From Gallionella sp. (GTDB lineage: Bacteria; Pseudomonadota; Gammaproteobacteria; Burkholderiales; Gallionellaceae): DNA of 64,000 nucleotides. The notes beneath the pieces were generated by a model that worked only from the letters and a program-made list of their open reading frames with translations, ran no database searches and had not been told where the DNA came from. This document shows positions 44,058-57,784 of the stretch, piece by piece. The translations under genes and the position numbers were made by a program. The stretch is taken from positions 153,586-217,585 of the forward strand of contig JAQTWT010000005.1 of NCBI GenBank assembly GCA_028689145.1, given 5' to 3'. Each line of letters starts with the position of its first letter. Position 1 is the first letter of the stretch.

Positions 44058-47000
44058 TCAATATCCCTCAAGAAAACTTTCAACGCCTGCCAGCTCCTGC
44101 TCGAACTTCGGCAACAGCACCGCCAAAGCTTCGGCATCGCCCGCTTTGCCCGCCTTCTCCATTGCGGCACACAACTCGCCCAGCGCCAGCGCACCCACCG
44201 AACGCGCCGAGGACTTGAGCTTGTGCGCCAATGCTCCGGCAGCCGCCGCCTGTTCTGCCACACAAGCTGCACGCAACTCCGCCGCGATCTTCGCCGCGCT
44301 GAGGCGGAAGTCGTGCAGAAATTCGCGGATCATCGCCTCGTCGTCGCCGATCAGCGCTTTGAGTACGTTTACGTCAACGGGCGTATCCCCTCCCCCTTGC
44401 AGGGGGAGGGTTAGGGAGGGGGTAGAAACTCGGCTTTCCTGCTGCTCTTTCTGTTCTACCCCCATCCTAGCCTTCCCCCTTGCAGGGGGAAGGGACTGAC
44501 TCTCTGAAGTTGATGCAGCTTCGCCTGCCAGCGGATCGGAACTCGCCACCGGCAACCATTTTTCTAGCATCGCTTTCAGGTCGGCCAATTGCACCGGCTT
44601 GCTCAGGTAATCGTCCATGCCGATGGCGAGGCAGTGATCGGCCTCGCCTTTCAGCGCATTGGCGGTAAAGGCGATGATCGGGGTACGGCGCTTTCTCGTT
44701 TCATTGTCGGCAGTTTTTTCTGCTGCGCGAATCGCCGCTGTCAGCTCGTAACCATCCATCTCCGGCATGTGCAGGTCGGCGAACAGGATCGCGTAATCGC
44801 CGCTTTGCCAGCGCTGCAACGCCTCGCGGCCATTGCTGGCGATGTCGGCGGTGCGCCCGAGCAACATCAGTTGTTGCAGGATGACTTTCCGGTTGATCTC
44901 GTTGTCTTCGGCGATCAGGATCAGGTGGCCTTGTTGACGTGCCTCTTCGCGCGACAGCAGGGGGTGTACGCTGGTATCGCGATGAGCACCTTCCAGCTCG
45001 GGCTGTTTGGCGCGCCCGGCAGCAATCGCCACCGCCTCCAAAAAAGTGCGGCGATGCATCACCTCGGCATCCAGTCCGACCAAATCGGTCGCCTCACTCC
45101 GGCACTGCCTGCGACCGCCGCGCCCGATGGCGACAAAACGCACCTCCCGGTCTGGCTGTGCATGCGCCACCGTACGCAGTTCATCCAGCGAAGTGGTGCC
45201 ACCCGCAGTGTCAATGACCACGATGCTCAGGCCGGATGGACGGGCGGCAATCCATTGCCGGACAGCCGCCAGCTCTGTTGCCCGTTCGACCAGCGCACCC
45301 TCATGCACCAGATAAGCAGCAAGGTCATCGGCCAGACTCTCCGTGCCGCCCACCACCAGACAGGGAAGCCCGGCGAGTAGGTCGGGATTTATCCCGACAC
45401 CTTCACCATCATGTCGGGATGAATCCCGACCTACATCCGGCGGCAGATCGAACTTCAGGCGCACGCTAAACAATGAGCCTTTACCCGGTTCACTCTGCAC
45501 CGTGATCTCGCCGCCCATGATATTTGCCAATCGGCGAGAGATGACCAACCCCAGCCCGGTGCCGCCGTAAGTCCGGGTGGTGGAGGTGTCTGCCTGGGTA
45601 AAGGGCGTAAACAACCGCGCCTGAGTCGCTTCATCGATGCCGATGCCGTTGTCGCTCACGCGAAACTCCAGCAGGATTTGTTTAGCATCGCGAAGCGATT
45701 CGTTCGCCTCCTCGCCCGCAAGCGGGAGAGGATTGAGGAGAGGGAAACTGCTCTGCCCATCTTCAACCAGCACGGCGCGCACCGATACCCTACCTTGCCG
45801 CTGCTGCCCGCTGGAAAACTTGATGGCGTTGTTCGCCAGATTGACCAGTATCTGGCGCAACCGCCCCTCGTCGCCCATAACTGTTGCGGGAATATCCGGA
45901 TCGGTGAACAGCGTCAGCTCCACGCCTTTCTTCAAAGCCAACTGATACAGGGCATCGCACGCTCCCTCCACCGCACCGGTGACCGACAGCGGCAAGCTCT
46001 CAACCTGCAGCTTGCCGGCCTCGATCTTGGAGAAGTCGAGAATGTCGTTGATGACGGACAACAGCGAGAAAGCCGAGTCGTGGATGATATTTGCCATTTC
46101 CATCTGCGGCCCGGTCAGGCTGCTCTGCTGCAACACATCGATCATGCCGATCACGCCGTTCATCGGGGTGCGAATCTCGTGGCTCATCGCGGCGAGAAAG
46201 TCCGACTTGGAACGGTTGGCCTGTTCGGCTTCAAGCCGGGCGTGTTCCAGATCGGCGGTGCGCAACACCACTTTATCTTCCAGCTCCGCGTTGAGCCGGT
46301 ATATCGCCGACAGCGCCTGCTTGAACTCGGTGATATCTTCCTTGATCGCCAGATAGTGGGTCACGCTGCCGTCCGGCTGGCGCACCGGCGAGGTTTGCAC
46401 CGACTCGATGTATTCGCTGCCGTCCTTGCGCTTGTTGATGAATTCGCCTTTCCACATCTCGCCGCGGCTCAGATGTGCCCACATGTCTTCATAAGTCGCC
46501 TTCGGGGTCTTGCCGGAATGCAGGATGCGCGGGTTCTGTCCGATAATCTCGTCTAAGCCGTAGCCGGTCGCTTTGACAAAAGCCTGGTTGACATACTCTA
46601 TGTTCGCATTGAGGTCGGTGATGACAATGGAGTTGGGGCTCTGCTCCACCGCCAGCGAGAGTTTGCGCAACAAATCCTCCGAGCGTTTGCGCTCGGTAAT
46701 ATCGCGCGCAATGCCGAGTACGCCGACCAGTTTTCCGTCGGCATCATGCATCGGCGTCTTGATGGTTTCCAGCAAGGCGCGATGCCCGTCATCGGCGAAG
46801 CTGACCCATTCATCATTGACGCAGGGTTTATCCGCTGCCATCGCCTTGCGATCATGCTCGCGAAAAAAATCCGCCAACTCTTTATCCACAAAATCGTAAT
46901 CGGTTTTGCCGATAATGTCCGCTTCCTTTGCGCCGAAACAACGCTCGAACATCGGATTGCAGCTCAGGTAAACACCCTCGGCATCCTTCAGCCAGATCAG

Positions 47001-50000
47001 GTCGGGAATAGTTCGCACCAGAGTGGCTAAACGGTTTTCTTTCTCGGCCAAAGCGATGCTCATCCGTTTGAACTCGGTGATGTCCATCCGCACCCCGAGC
47101 ATGCGGATCGCCTTGCCGCTTTCATCCCGTTCGGCCACGCACCCGATCACATTGATCCAGCGGTAAACACCGTCGGCGTGGCGTATCCGCGCTTGATACT
47201 GGTATGGTGCAGCGCTTCCGTCCAGCACGGCGCGAATTTTTTCCGCTACCGCTTCACGGTCCTCGGGGTGCGTCCGCTCCAGCCAGACCTTGCGGTCCAG
47301 CAAGCCCGGTTCGGGCGCATATCCCAGCATGGTGGAATAAGTGGGCGTGGCGTACCACTGATCCGTTTGCAAATGCCAGTCCCAGATGCCGATGCTGGCG
47401 GCCTCGGTGGCCAGCGTGAGCCGCTGCATCAACAGCCGGGCTTCGTTTTCGGCGCGCTCGCGTTGCGCTTCGTGGGCAAAATTATCCAATGCGAAATCTA
47501 TATCCGTCGCCATTTCTTCCAACAGCTTGCGCGCATCTTCGTCGAATGCATTCACCTCTCCGGCATACAGGGTGAAGGCACCGATGACGGTGCCTTCCCG
47601 GTGCAGCGGCAATGCCGCCGAGGCAGCCCAGTCAAAGCGTATGCTGCTGTCATGCCACGGCTCGCACAGCGGATTGTGCTGAAAATCCTGGCACCAGTAC
47701 GGCCGGTTCTCGCGGATGGCTGCGCCAGTTGAGCCAAAACCGAACGGACTATCGGCATCCGCCGAAATTTCGAGGTCTTGCAGTTGTTCGGTGCCGATGC
47801 CAAAATTAGCGACCGGCTTGATCGTTTGCGTACCGGGATCAAACAGGCCGATCCACGCCATTTTCATGCCGCCGAATTGCACCGCGTCGCGGCAGATTTG
47901 CGGGAACAATTCGGCTTCATTGGTACAACGTACGATGGCCTGATTACACTGGCTCAATGCAGCGTAGAGCTGGGTCAAGCGCCGAATTTTCGCTTCATCC
48001 GCCTTGCGTGCGGTGACGTTATCGAACACGGCGACGAAATATTCATGCTCCGGGCAATAAACCGAAATCGAGAACCATCTGTTCAGGGCATCCACATAGA
48101 TATCTAAGCGCTCCGGCTGCCCGGTCAGCGCCACCCGGCCATATATTTCAAATAACGCCGGATCGGATTCGTATATGCCGGGGATGACTGTACTGATGTT
48201 TTTCCCAACCACATCCTTCAGACCGGTCAGGGTCTCGAACGCATGGTTGACCTCCAGATAGACAAAGTCGCGGGGCAAATCCTGTTCGAAAATCATCCGG
48301 CAATATGCATACCCCTCCAGCATGTTCTCGAACAGGGAATGGAAATGCTGCTCGCTCTCGCGCAGGGAAATCTCGGCCTGATATATATCCGTCACATCCC
48401 ATACCACCGAAATCATCATGTTTTGCTCGGGCAACGGAATGTTGGCGGCACTGACAAATTTGCGCTCGCCGCTTTCCGTGATAAGCGGAACATTTTCCCA
48501 ATGCATGCGCGCCGCATCACCACTGCTTATGTCTGCCATGACGCGCGCACGGATCTGCTCACGAAACACCGGATCGCGGTACACCTTTTCAAAAAAATCT
48601 CCCACGTCTTCCAGGCTGGCTTGTGGTACGCCGTAAGTGGCAGCAAAGCGCCGGCTGACATACAGGAACCTGCCATCATCCATCGTGTTCAAGGCAAATC
48701 CGATCGGGGCATTTTCCAGCAGGGTTTCGACAAAGACGTTGCGTTTCTTTAGTTCCGCCTCGGCAAATTTGCGTTCGGTGATATCCAGACAGTAACCGAT
48801 GTAGCCGATAAACTCGCCCGCGCTGTCATAGCGCGGGCAACCGTCGTCCTGTATCCAACGGTATTCCCCATCGTGGCGGCGCAAGCGGTAGTCCATGCTG
48901 AATTTTTCACGCCGGTCAAAAGCCGCCACATAACTGTCCACACAGCGCTGCAAATCATCCGGGTGCACGCCCTCCGCCCAGCCGTTGCCCCATTCCTGCT
49001 CCAGACTGCGCCCGGTGAAATCCAGCCAGACTTTATTGAAGTATTTGCACAACTTATCGGTGTCCGCTTCCCAGATCAGTGCCTGACCGGAGTCGGCCAA
49101 AATGCGGTAACGCCGCTCGCTCTCTTCGATTGCCTCCATCGCATGAGCTTGCAACTCCAGCGTGTGACTGCGCTTCTGCTGCCGCCACAGCAAGCGCAAT
49201 GCCACCATGATCGCGGCAACGGCAACAAGCGCGATCAGGCTGATCCAGTGCACCATATCCCACATCGGTGCCAACACTTCGTCGCGGTCGAGCTTGGCGA
49301 CGATATGCCAGTCCGTCCCAGTCACCGGACGGTAGGCGGACAGCACTTCCGTGCCCCGGTAGTCTATCCCCTTCACTGTACCGGGCCGGTTCGCTCGGAT
49401 GGCGATGCCACCCGTGAGTTCCGCTGCGGCCAGAGGGTGGCTAACAGTCATCGGGGCAGCATTGTTGTGGCGCAACTGGTTGAGATACTGCACGGATTCG
49501 CCATCGCGGCGCACCAGCAAAGTTTCGCCGCTGGCGCTGGCCGTCAGCCACCTCTCGATCAGCGGAAAAATGAATTGCTGCGCCGTAACGCGCAACACCA
49601 CCACCGCTACAGTGCGCGCGCCTTGCGCATCCGCAACCACCAGCGGCACCGCCCACTCCAGATGGATATGGCCTTCATCGTCGCGGTAAATGGGGCGCCG
49701 TTGCACTTGTTTGCTGTCCAGCGCCTGATGCCACAGCCCCGGAACAACAGGTGAGGCTGTCACTTCATCGCCTGACACAAGCAGCAACCGACCATCGGTG
49801 TTCAGCAACAGGATTTTTGTGTACTGGTAGCTGCTGCGCAGCTTGTCGAAGCGATCCAGAATCAGTTTGGCCAGTTCCGCATCCTGCTCATGCTGCGCAA
49901 ATTGATCGACCGATGCCGCGAAGGCATGGTCGCCAGCCAGCACTTCGCTGTCCCCGCGCCGCTCGCCCAGCCAGTTTTCGAGCTGATCGGCCTTGAGCTT

Positions 50001-50159
50001 GGCGATCACCTCCAGATTGCGGTAGGTTTCCTGCTCTTCCTGCGGGACATATATTTTGACCACAGCCAGCCCGATCAGCGGCACGACCAGCAGCAGCGCC
50101 ATGCACACCAGCGCCAGCCGGGTTGTCTGGGGAGAAGCAGTGAAGTCGGATGCCCGCAT
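44058..50159 (-). CDS. Giant hybrid sensor kinase: Cache-like sensor, 6 PAS, GAF, HisKA, HATPase, pseudo-REC, REC, HPt
   Basis: About 2033 residues. A periplasmic sensor lies between membrane helices near residues 15-35 and 300-322. Six PAS domains follow, with one GAF ([15 protein letters not shown]) between the third and fourth. The phospho-His is in [10 protein letters not shown] near residue 1325. The HATPase has [18 protein letters not shown] and GGTGLGLVISRRL. A pseudo-receiver ([15 protein letters not shown]; acidic pair replaced by GG), an active receiver ([11 protein letters not shown]) and an HPt (AHKLKSSARSVGA near residue 1976) end it. Start: ATG 50159 with GGGG upstream; GTG 50168 is an alternative. 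Three repeat elements lie in frame, in the HATPase domain and in two linkers. The C-terminal half is paralogous to the gene at 50825. Confidence 0.9.
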   Translation of the reverse strand: MRASDFTASPQTTRLALVCMALLLVVPLIGLAVVKIYVPQEEQETYRNLEVIAKLKADQLENWLGERRGDSEVLAGDHAFAASVDQFAQHEQDAELAKLILDRFDKLRSSYQYTKILLLNTDGRLLLVSGDEVTASPVVPGLWHQALDSKQVQRRPIYRDDEGHIHLEWAVPLVVADAQGARTVAVVVLRVTAQQFIFPLIERWLTASASGETLLVRRDGESVQYLNQLRHNNAAPMTVSHPLAAAELTGGIAIRANRPGTVKGIDYRGTEVLSAYRPVTGTDWHIVAKLDRDEVLAPMWDMVHWISLIALVAVAAIMVALRLLWRQQKRSHTLELQAHAMEAIEESERRYRILADSGQALIWEADTDKLCKYFNKVWLDFTGRSLEQEWGNGWAEGVHPDDLQRCVDSYVAAFDRREKFSMDYRLRRHDGEYRWIQDDGCPRYDSAGEFIGYIGYCLDITERKFAEAELKKRNVFVETLLENAPIGFALNTMDDGRFLYVSRRFAATYGVPQASLEDVGDFFEKVYRDPVFREQIRARVMADISSGDAARMHWENVPLITESGERKFVSAANIPLPEQNMMISVVWDVTDIYQAEISLRESEQHFHSLFENMLEGYAYCRMIFEQDLPRDFVYLEVNHAFETLTGLKDVVGKNISTVIPGIYESDPALFEIYGRVALTGQPERLDIYVDALNRWFSISVYCPEHEYFVAVFDNVTARKADEAKIRRLTQLYAALSQCNQAIVRCTNEAELFPQICRDAVQFGGMKMAWIGLFDPGTQTIKPVANFGIGTEQLQDLEISADADSPFGFGSTGAAIRENRPYWCQDFQHNPLCEPWHDSSIRFDWAASAALPLHREGTVIGAFTLYAGEVNAFDEDARKLLEEMATDIDFALDNFAHEAQRERAENEARLLMQRLTLATEAASIGIWDWHLQTDQWYATPTYSTMLGYAPEPGLLDRKVWLERTHPEDREAVAEKIRAVLDGSAAPYQYQARIRHADGVYRWINVIGCVAERDESGKAIRMLGVRMDITEFKRMSIALAEKENRLATLVRTIPDLIWLKDAEGVYLSCNPMFERCFGAKEADIIGKTDYDFVDKELADFFREHDRKAMAADKPCVNDEWVSFADDGHRALLETIKTPMHDADGKLVGVLGIARDITERKRSEDLLRKLSLAVEQSPNSIVITDLNANIEYVNQAFVKATGYGLDEIIGQNPRILHSGKTPKATYEDMWAHLSRGEMWKGEFINKRKDGSEYIESVQTSPVRQPDGSVTHYLAIKEDITEFKQALSAIYRLNAELEDKVVLRTADLEHARLEAEQANRSKSDFLAAMSHEIRTPMNGVIGMIDVLQQSSLTGPQMEMANIIHDSAFSLLSVINDILDFSKIEAGKLQVESLPLSVTGAVEGACDALYQLALKKGVELTLFTDPDIPATVMGDEGRLRQILVNLANNAIKFSSGQQRQGRVSVRAVLVEDGQSSFPLLNPLPLAGEEANESLRDAKQILLEFRVSDNGIGIDEATQARLFTPFTQADTSTTRTYGGTGLGLVISRRLANIMGGEITVQSEPGKGSLFSVRLKFDLPPDVGRDSSRHDGEGVGINPDLLAGLPCLVVGGTESLADDLAAYLVHEGALVERATELAAVRQWIAARPSGLSIVVIDTAGGTTSLDELRTVAHAQPDREVRFVAIGRGGRRQCRSEATDLVGLDAEVMHRRTFLEAVAIAAGRAKQPELEGAHRDTSVHPLLSREEARQQGHLILIAEDNEINRKVILQQLMLLGRTADIASNGREALQRWQSGDYAILFADLHMPEMDGYELTAAIRAAEKTADNETRKRRTPIIAFTANALKGEADHCLAIGMDDYLSKPVQLADLKAMLEKWLPVASSDPLAGEAASTSESQSLPPARGKARMGVEQKEQQESRVSTPSLTLPLQGGGDTPVDVNVLKALIGDDEAMIREFLHDFRLSAAKIAAELRAACVAEQAAAAGALAHKLKSSARSVGALALGELCAAMEKAGKAGDAEALAVLLPKFEQELAGVESFLEGY
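44387..44494. repeat. Family G inverted doublet inside the hybrid kinase gene (REC-HPt linker)
   Basis: 108 bp (36 codons) with outer hairpins CTCCCCC-ttgca-GGGGGAG and TTCCCCC-ttgca-GGGGGAA and inner inverted GGGGGTAGAA/TTCTACCCCC. The frame stays open and encodes a Pro/Gly/Gln/Ser-rich linker (SLPPARGKARMG, then SLTLPLQGGG). Confidence 0.85.
45377..45434. repeat. GTAG/CTAC twin-hairpin element, family D, inside the hybrid kinase gene
   Basis: Exactly 58 bp with the same layout as family B: GTAG, hairpin GTCGGGAT-tt-ATCCCGAC, a 14-nt spacer, hairpin GTCGGGAT-ga-ATCCCGAC, then CTAC. It is translated on the minus strand as VGRDSSRHDGEGVGINPD between the HATPase and pseudo-receiver domains. 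Confidence 0.9.
45688..45744. repeat. Family H element inside the hybrid kinase HATPase region
   Basis: 57 bp (19 codons), matching the two copies around ccmH (TCGCGAAGCGATTCG, then CGCCCGC/GCGGGAG). It is translated as FPLLNPLPLAGEEANESLRD. The paralogous kinase has no such segment and is about 23 codons shorter here. Confidence 0.85.
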
Positions 50160-50494
50160 GTCTGTCACCCCGCTTTTATTCCGTGCCGCATATTGCTAGC
50201 TGCCGGAATGCTCCGCATACCCAGCACCGCGCGCAACGGCGCGGCGAACGCTGTTCGTCCGGAGTAAATGTCAAAAACTTTCATGGTGCTCCCCCCAAGT
50301 TCTGAGCGCACGCGCCACAAGGTTGTGTGAGTTGCGGGCACGACCAGATCAAGTTATTTAACACATGAAGCAATTACGACGCACCGGTTGTGCGTGTCGG
50401 ACAAAATGCAGTTTGTACCTATACGCGGTTAGACGACCAATTGATATAGGTGTTTGGCTGAGAGTGCTGTCGGTGTCTGTCTGACAGGAAAAAA

Positions 50495-50539
50495 GTGCGC
50501 ACGGTCGATATGCTGTGTCGTGCGCACAGCGCACGCTAC
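50495..50539. repeat. Degenerate family C element, copy 3
   Basis: An intact right arm TCGTGCGCACAGCGCACG ending CTAC (50518-50539) with a decayed left arm containing GTGCGCAC at 50495. Confidence 0.7.
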
Positions 50540-50546
50540 TATTGAG

Positions 50547-50680
50547 TCGGCCATCAAATAGTTTTGTAGGCTGATGGTGAGCTACGCGAACCCCGGCTTG
50601 TTCGAGGTCACCAAATGCTGGGGTTCGTGCCTCACCACTAGCCTACGGTTTGGCAACTATTTCAATCAATTAATGGCCGA
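50547..50680. repeat. Family I composite inverted repeat, copy 1
   Basis: Outer inverted ends TCGGCCATCAA and TTAATGGCCGA enclose a GTAG/CTAC pair: GTAGGCTGATGGTGAG at 50566-50581 and its near complement (14 of 16) at 50631-50646. A matching but longer copy is at 60658-60968. Confidence 0.8.
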
Positions 50681-50748
50681 ATCTATAAATGCACTGATCA
50701 CCGAAAAGCTTGCCGATGATTTTGGTGTGATCGCTTAAACCGACCAGC

Positions 50749-50805
50749 GTAGCGTGCGCTGTGCGCACGACACAACACATCAATCGTGCGCACAGCGCAC
50801 GCTAC
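50749..50805. repeat. GTAG/CTAC twin-hairpin element, family C copy 4 (perfect)
   Basis: 57 bp with perfectly complementary 22-bp arms and a 13-nt spacer. Each arm is itself a hairpin, CGTGCGC-tgt-GCGCACG. It lies 20 bp beyond the stop of the second hybrid kinase. Confidence 0.9.
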
Positions 50806-50824
50806 TGCAGGTCTATTGCGCTTT

Positions 50825-55084
<4,260 letters not shown>

Positions 55085-55102
55085 ATCAAAATATTCCTGT
55101 CA

Positions 55103-56794
55103 TCACCCATAAAAACAAACCCGGTTGCGCCCGCCGTCTTTCGCTTGGTACATCGCCAAATCCGCCCACTTGATGATGTCCTCCGGACTGGCATCGTGGT
55201 TGATGAACAGCACCACGCCGATGCTCGATGTGCAATGATGCTCGATGGCGATCTCTGCCTTGCCCTCTTGCTTTCTCACCAGCCGGTACGGTTCGGCCAG
55301 GGTGGTGCGAATCTTCTCCGCGACACCACCCGCCTGTTTGGCGGATTCGGCTTTGTCCGCATCCAGTTCGCTGAGCATTACCACAAACTCGTCGCCACCG
55401 AAGCGCGCGACGGTATCCATTTCACGCACGCATCCGATCAGACGGCGCGCCACTTCTATCAGCAACAAATCGCCGGTCTCGTGGCCGTAGGTATCATTGA
55501 GCGGCTTGAAGTTGTCCAGATCGAGGAACATCAGCGCGCCACACAGGCCGCTGCGTTTGCTGGCGGCCATTGCCTGTCCGAGCCGGTCATTCAACATGCG
55601 GCGGTTGGGTAATTGCGTCAGCACATCATAGAAAGCCAGATTGCGTATCTGCTCCTCGGCTTGCTTGCGCTCGGTGATGTCATTGATCACGCCGTCGTAG
55701 GACAGCAGCTTCCCGGCATCATCCCTGCACAAGATGATCGTGTCGTTCACCCAGCGGATTTTCCCGTCCTTGCGGATGATGTGGTGTTCGATGGCCGGAA
55801 CATCCTTTCCCGCCAGAATTTGGCGCACATGTTCCCTGACCCGCTCGCGATCCTCCGGTACGACCATCTGAATCCACAGGTAGGGATCGGCGGAAAATTC
55901 TTCCGCCGTATATCCCGTCACCGTCACACAGCCCGGACTTTGCGTGGTTTTTACGGCGCGGCCATTTTCGATGCGTACCGTATATTGATAATCCGTGAGG
56001 CCCTCGGTGATACGTTTGTAGCGCGCTTCGCTCTCGCGCAAAGCGTCGGCCAGTTTTTCGCTCTCGTCATCCAGCCGGCATTCACGCCGGTAGGAAAACC
56101 CCAGCCCGGCCAGCCCGATCAGCCAGAGCACACTGTGGGACAGCGCCAGATCGGCTCCGCGGTTACGCTCGTGCGCAAGATATGTTTTCAAGGGGATTGA
56201 GGTACTGATGCCGCCGCGAATATCGCCCAGTTTATATCCCTGCCGCGCATGACACTTGAGACAATCCTTTTCAACAACAAAAGGCTGCATCAGTCTCATA
56301 TAGGGCTGACCGTCTATCTGCTGCACTTCCGTCAGTTCTTTAACACCCCGCTCAAAACTGGCCAATGCACCGGCCTCCCAGGCATCGGCCGCATTCTTCG
56401 GGTTAAGCGGTTTAAGGCTGGCGATATGGCTCTTATTGCCATGCTCGTCAATGAAATTCTCCTGCATCTCGCGCAAGGCATAGGCCGGATTCATCAGGGT
56501 GAGGGACTTGCCCTTGGTGCTGAGTATGTCGCGGTCGGGTACGGTGAGGTAAGGGTTGGGCGGAGTGCGTTCGCTGGGCGTTACATAGACCCCGCCGTGG
56601 GAAGCTACCCATTTGCGAAAAATGATGTCCTTGCTGATACTGGCACGGGCAGATGCAGCGGCCATATCCAGAGTATTGTGCTGTTCATAGTGCAGATTCG
56701 AAGCCAGCGATGCGGCCAGCAGCACGCTCCAACCGGCCAGAGCCAGAAGGTATTTGCGCAGGAGCTTAACGGTGCAACAGATATCGGTTTTCAT
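55103..56794 (-). CDS. Membrane diguanylate cyclase with c-type heme (DUF3365-like) sensor, PAS and GGDEF
   Basis: 563 residues. An N-terminal helix (LLALAGWSVLLAASLASNL) anchors a periplasmic DUF3365/Tll0287-like sensor. It carries CLKCH at about residues 178-182, a covalent heme c site. A second helix (about 215-235), a PAS domain (about 260-385) and a GGDEF domain follow. GGDEF at about 465 is intact, as is the inhibitory RxxD site five residues before it (REMD). It should make c-di-GMP in response to redox state or a heme ligand. The ATG at 56794 puts the membrane helix at the start; in-frame sequence upstream is unlikely to be coding. It lies 18 bp upstream of the hybrid kinase gene. Confidence 0.9.
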   Translation of the reverse strand: MKTDICCTVKLLRKYLLALAGWSVLLAASLASNLHYEQHNTLDMAAASARASISKDIIFRKWVASHGGVYVTPSERTPPNPYLTVPDRDILSTKGKSLTLMNPAYALREMQENFIDEHGNKSHIASLKPLNPKNAADAWEAGALASFERGVKELTEVQQIDGQPYMRLMQPFVVEKDCLKCHARQGYKLGDIRGGISTSIPLKTYLAHERNRGADLALSHSVLWLIGLAGLGFSYRRECRLDDESEKLADALRESEARYKRITEGLTDYQYTVRIENGRAVKTTQSPGCVTVTGYTAEEFSADPYLWIQMVVPEDRERVREHVRQILAGKDVPAIEHHIIRKDGKIRWVNDTIILCRDDAGKLLSYDGVINDITERKQAEEQIRNLAFYDVLTQLPNRRMLNDRLGQAMAASKRSGLCGALMFLDLDNFKPLNDTYGHETGDLLLIEVARRLIGCVREMDTVARFGGDEFVVMLSELDADKAESAKQAGGVAEKIRTTLAEPYRLVRKQEGKAEIAIEHHCTSSIGVVLFINHDASPEDIIKWADLAMYQAKDGGRNRVCFYG

Positions 56795-57163
56795 GTTGTA
56801 CTCACATAAGCAGGCAAGGCAATGAATACCACTGCAACGTGATTTACCTTCCGGGAAGTTATCCGATGCCATGCCATATGCACTACCCCCACTGCTATCC
56901 TCTGATGCAAGTCTAGCGGACTTTCGTCAACAAGTCATGAGCAAGCGGGTGCATTTGAAAGTGCTAGTCAATTTGCTAATCTGTGTCGGGTTTGTGTGTA
57001 GCGTGCGCTGTGCGCACGACAACACAACCCAAAATCGTGCGCACAGCGCACGCTACCGATAGCATTACCAACACTTTAAAATGCACCCTGAGCAAGCATA
57101 GTTGTTCGCGGGCCGCTTCGACAGGCTCAGGGTATGACCCGCTCCCGCAGTTTGCGGCTTGGA
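56795..57163. other. Intergenic region upstream of the heme-sensor cyclase
   Basis: 369 bp between two minus-strand genes. It contains a perfect family C element (56998-57056) and a single family K arm CTTCGACAGGCTCAGGG (57116-57132). It must hold the promoter of the cyclase/kinase genes, but no clear -35/-10 pair is seen. Confidence 0.5.
56998..57056. repeat. GTAG/CTAC twin-hairpin element, family C copy 5 (perfect)
   Basis: 59 bp with perfectly complementary 22-bp arms and a 15-nt spacer. The arms are identical to those of copy 4 at 50749-50805. Confidence 0.9.
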
Positions 57164-57784
57164 TCAGCGTTCGCAGGCGCTGCGCATGGAATGATCAGCG
57201 GAGGCCAGCGATTGATTCAGCCATGCGACGATCCGGCTGGCGGCCTGATGGCTGGCCTGTTCCAGTGCCATTGCGCCGCCGCGCGCATCCGCGCTTTGCG
57301 CCGGCACCTCGAAGCGCAACTTGCTGCGCGCCAGTTCGCGGCGATTGCGTAACTGCATCAGTGAAAAATCCATGCCAATTTCAGCATGACTGTGCTGCGC
57401 GTCGGTGAATACCTGTTCGAAACCGGTGAGTTCAATATGCAATGCGCAGCGGGCAGTCTGGAATGATTGGTCGAGTGTCAGTAGGTTGCCACCGGCAGTC
57501 TGGCGCAAAACCGTGGCAAACAGCGTAACGGGCGGCGCATTCCAACTGCTGTTGCTATAGGGATGCAGCTGGTTGTCCGCAAAGCCTAGACGGTACAGCA
57601 GGTCTTTACTCAGATAAACAGGGGCGGCATCAACCGGTGCAAGCAGCAAGGATACCGGCAGGCCGGGTGCTGGCCGAGCAGAAGCAAGACCGTACATCGT
57701 GATGTCGCGCGGAGTCGGCGCACAGCCCGCCAGCATCAAACCCGGCAGGATAAAACAAGGCAGCAGAAGAGTGCCACGCTTCAA
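57164..57784 (-). CDS. ABC transporter auxiliary lipoprotein (Mla/Pqi-type)
   Basis: 206 residues with a lipoprotein signal (LPGLMLAGC) and a domain of the ABC-type transport auxiliary family (PqiC-like), with the MYGLASARPAP start and VYLSKDLLYRLGFADNQLHP segment. These outer-membrane lipoproteins partner MCE proteins in lipid transport. The start is TTG 57784, overlapping the stop of the MCE gene (TTGA), which explains the unusual start by translational coupling. It is the last gene of a four-gene operon. Confidence 0.85.
   Translation of the reverse strand: MKRGTLLLPCFILPGLMLAGCAPTPRDITMYGLASARPAPGLPVSLLLAPVDAAPVYLSKDLLYRLGFADNQLHPYSNSSWNAPPVTLFATVLRQTAGGNLLTLDQSFQTARCALHIELTGFEQVFTDAQHSHAEIGMDFSLMQLRNRRELARSKLRFEVPAQSADARGGAMALEQASHQAASRIVAWLNQSLASADHSMRSACER

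Larger units (their letters stand above)
50169..50824. other. Repeat-rich intergenic region between the two hybrid kinases
   Basis: 656 bp without a credible gene. The first 300 bp show no clear feature and presumably hold the promoter of the gene at 44058-50159. The rest is three palindromic elements in a row (50495-50539, 50547-50680 and 50749-50805), described separately. Confidence 0.6.
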
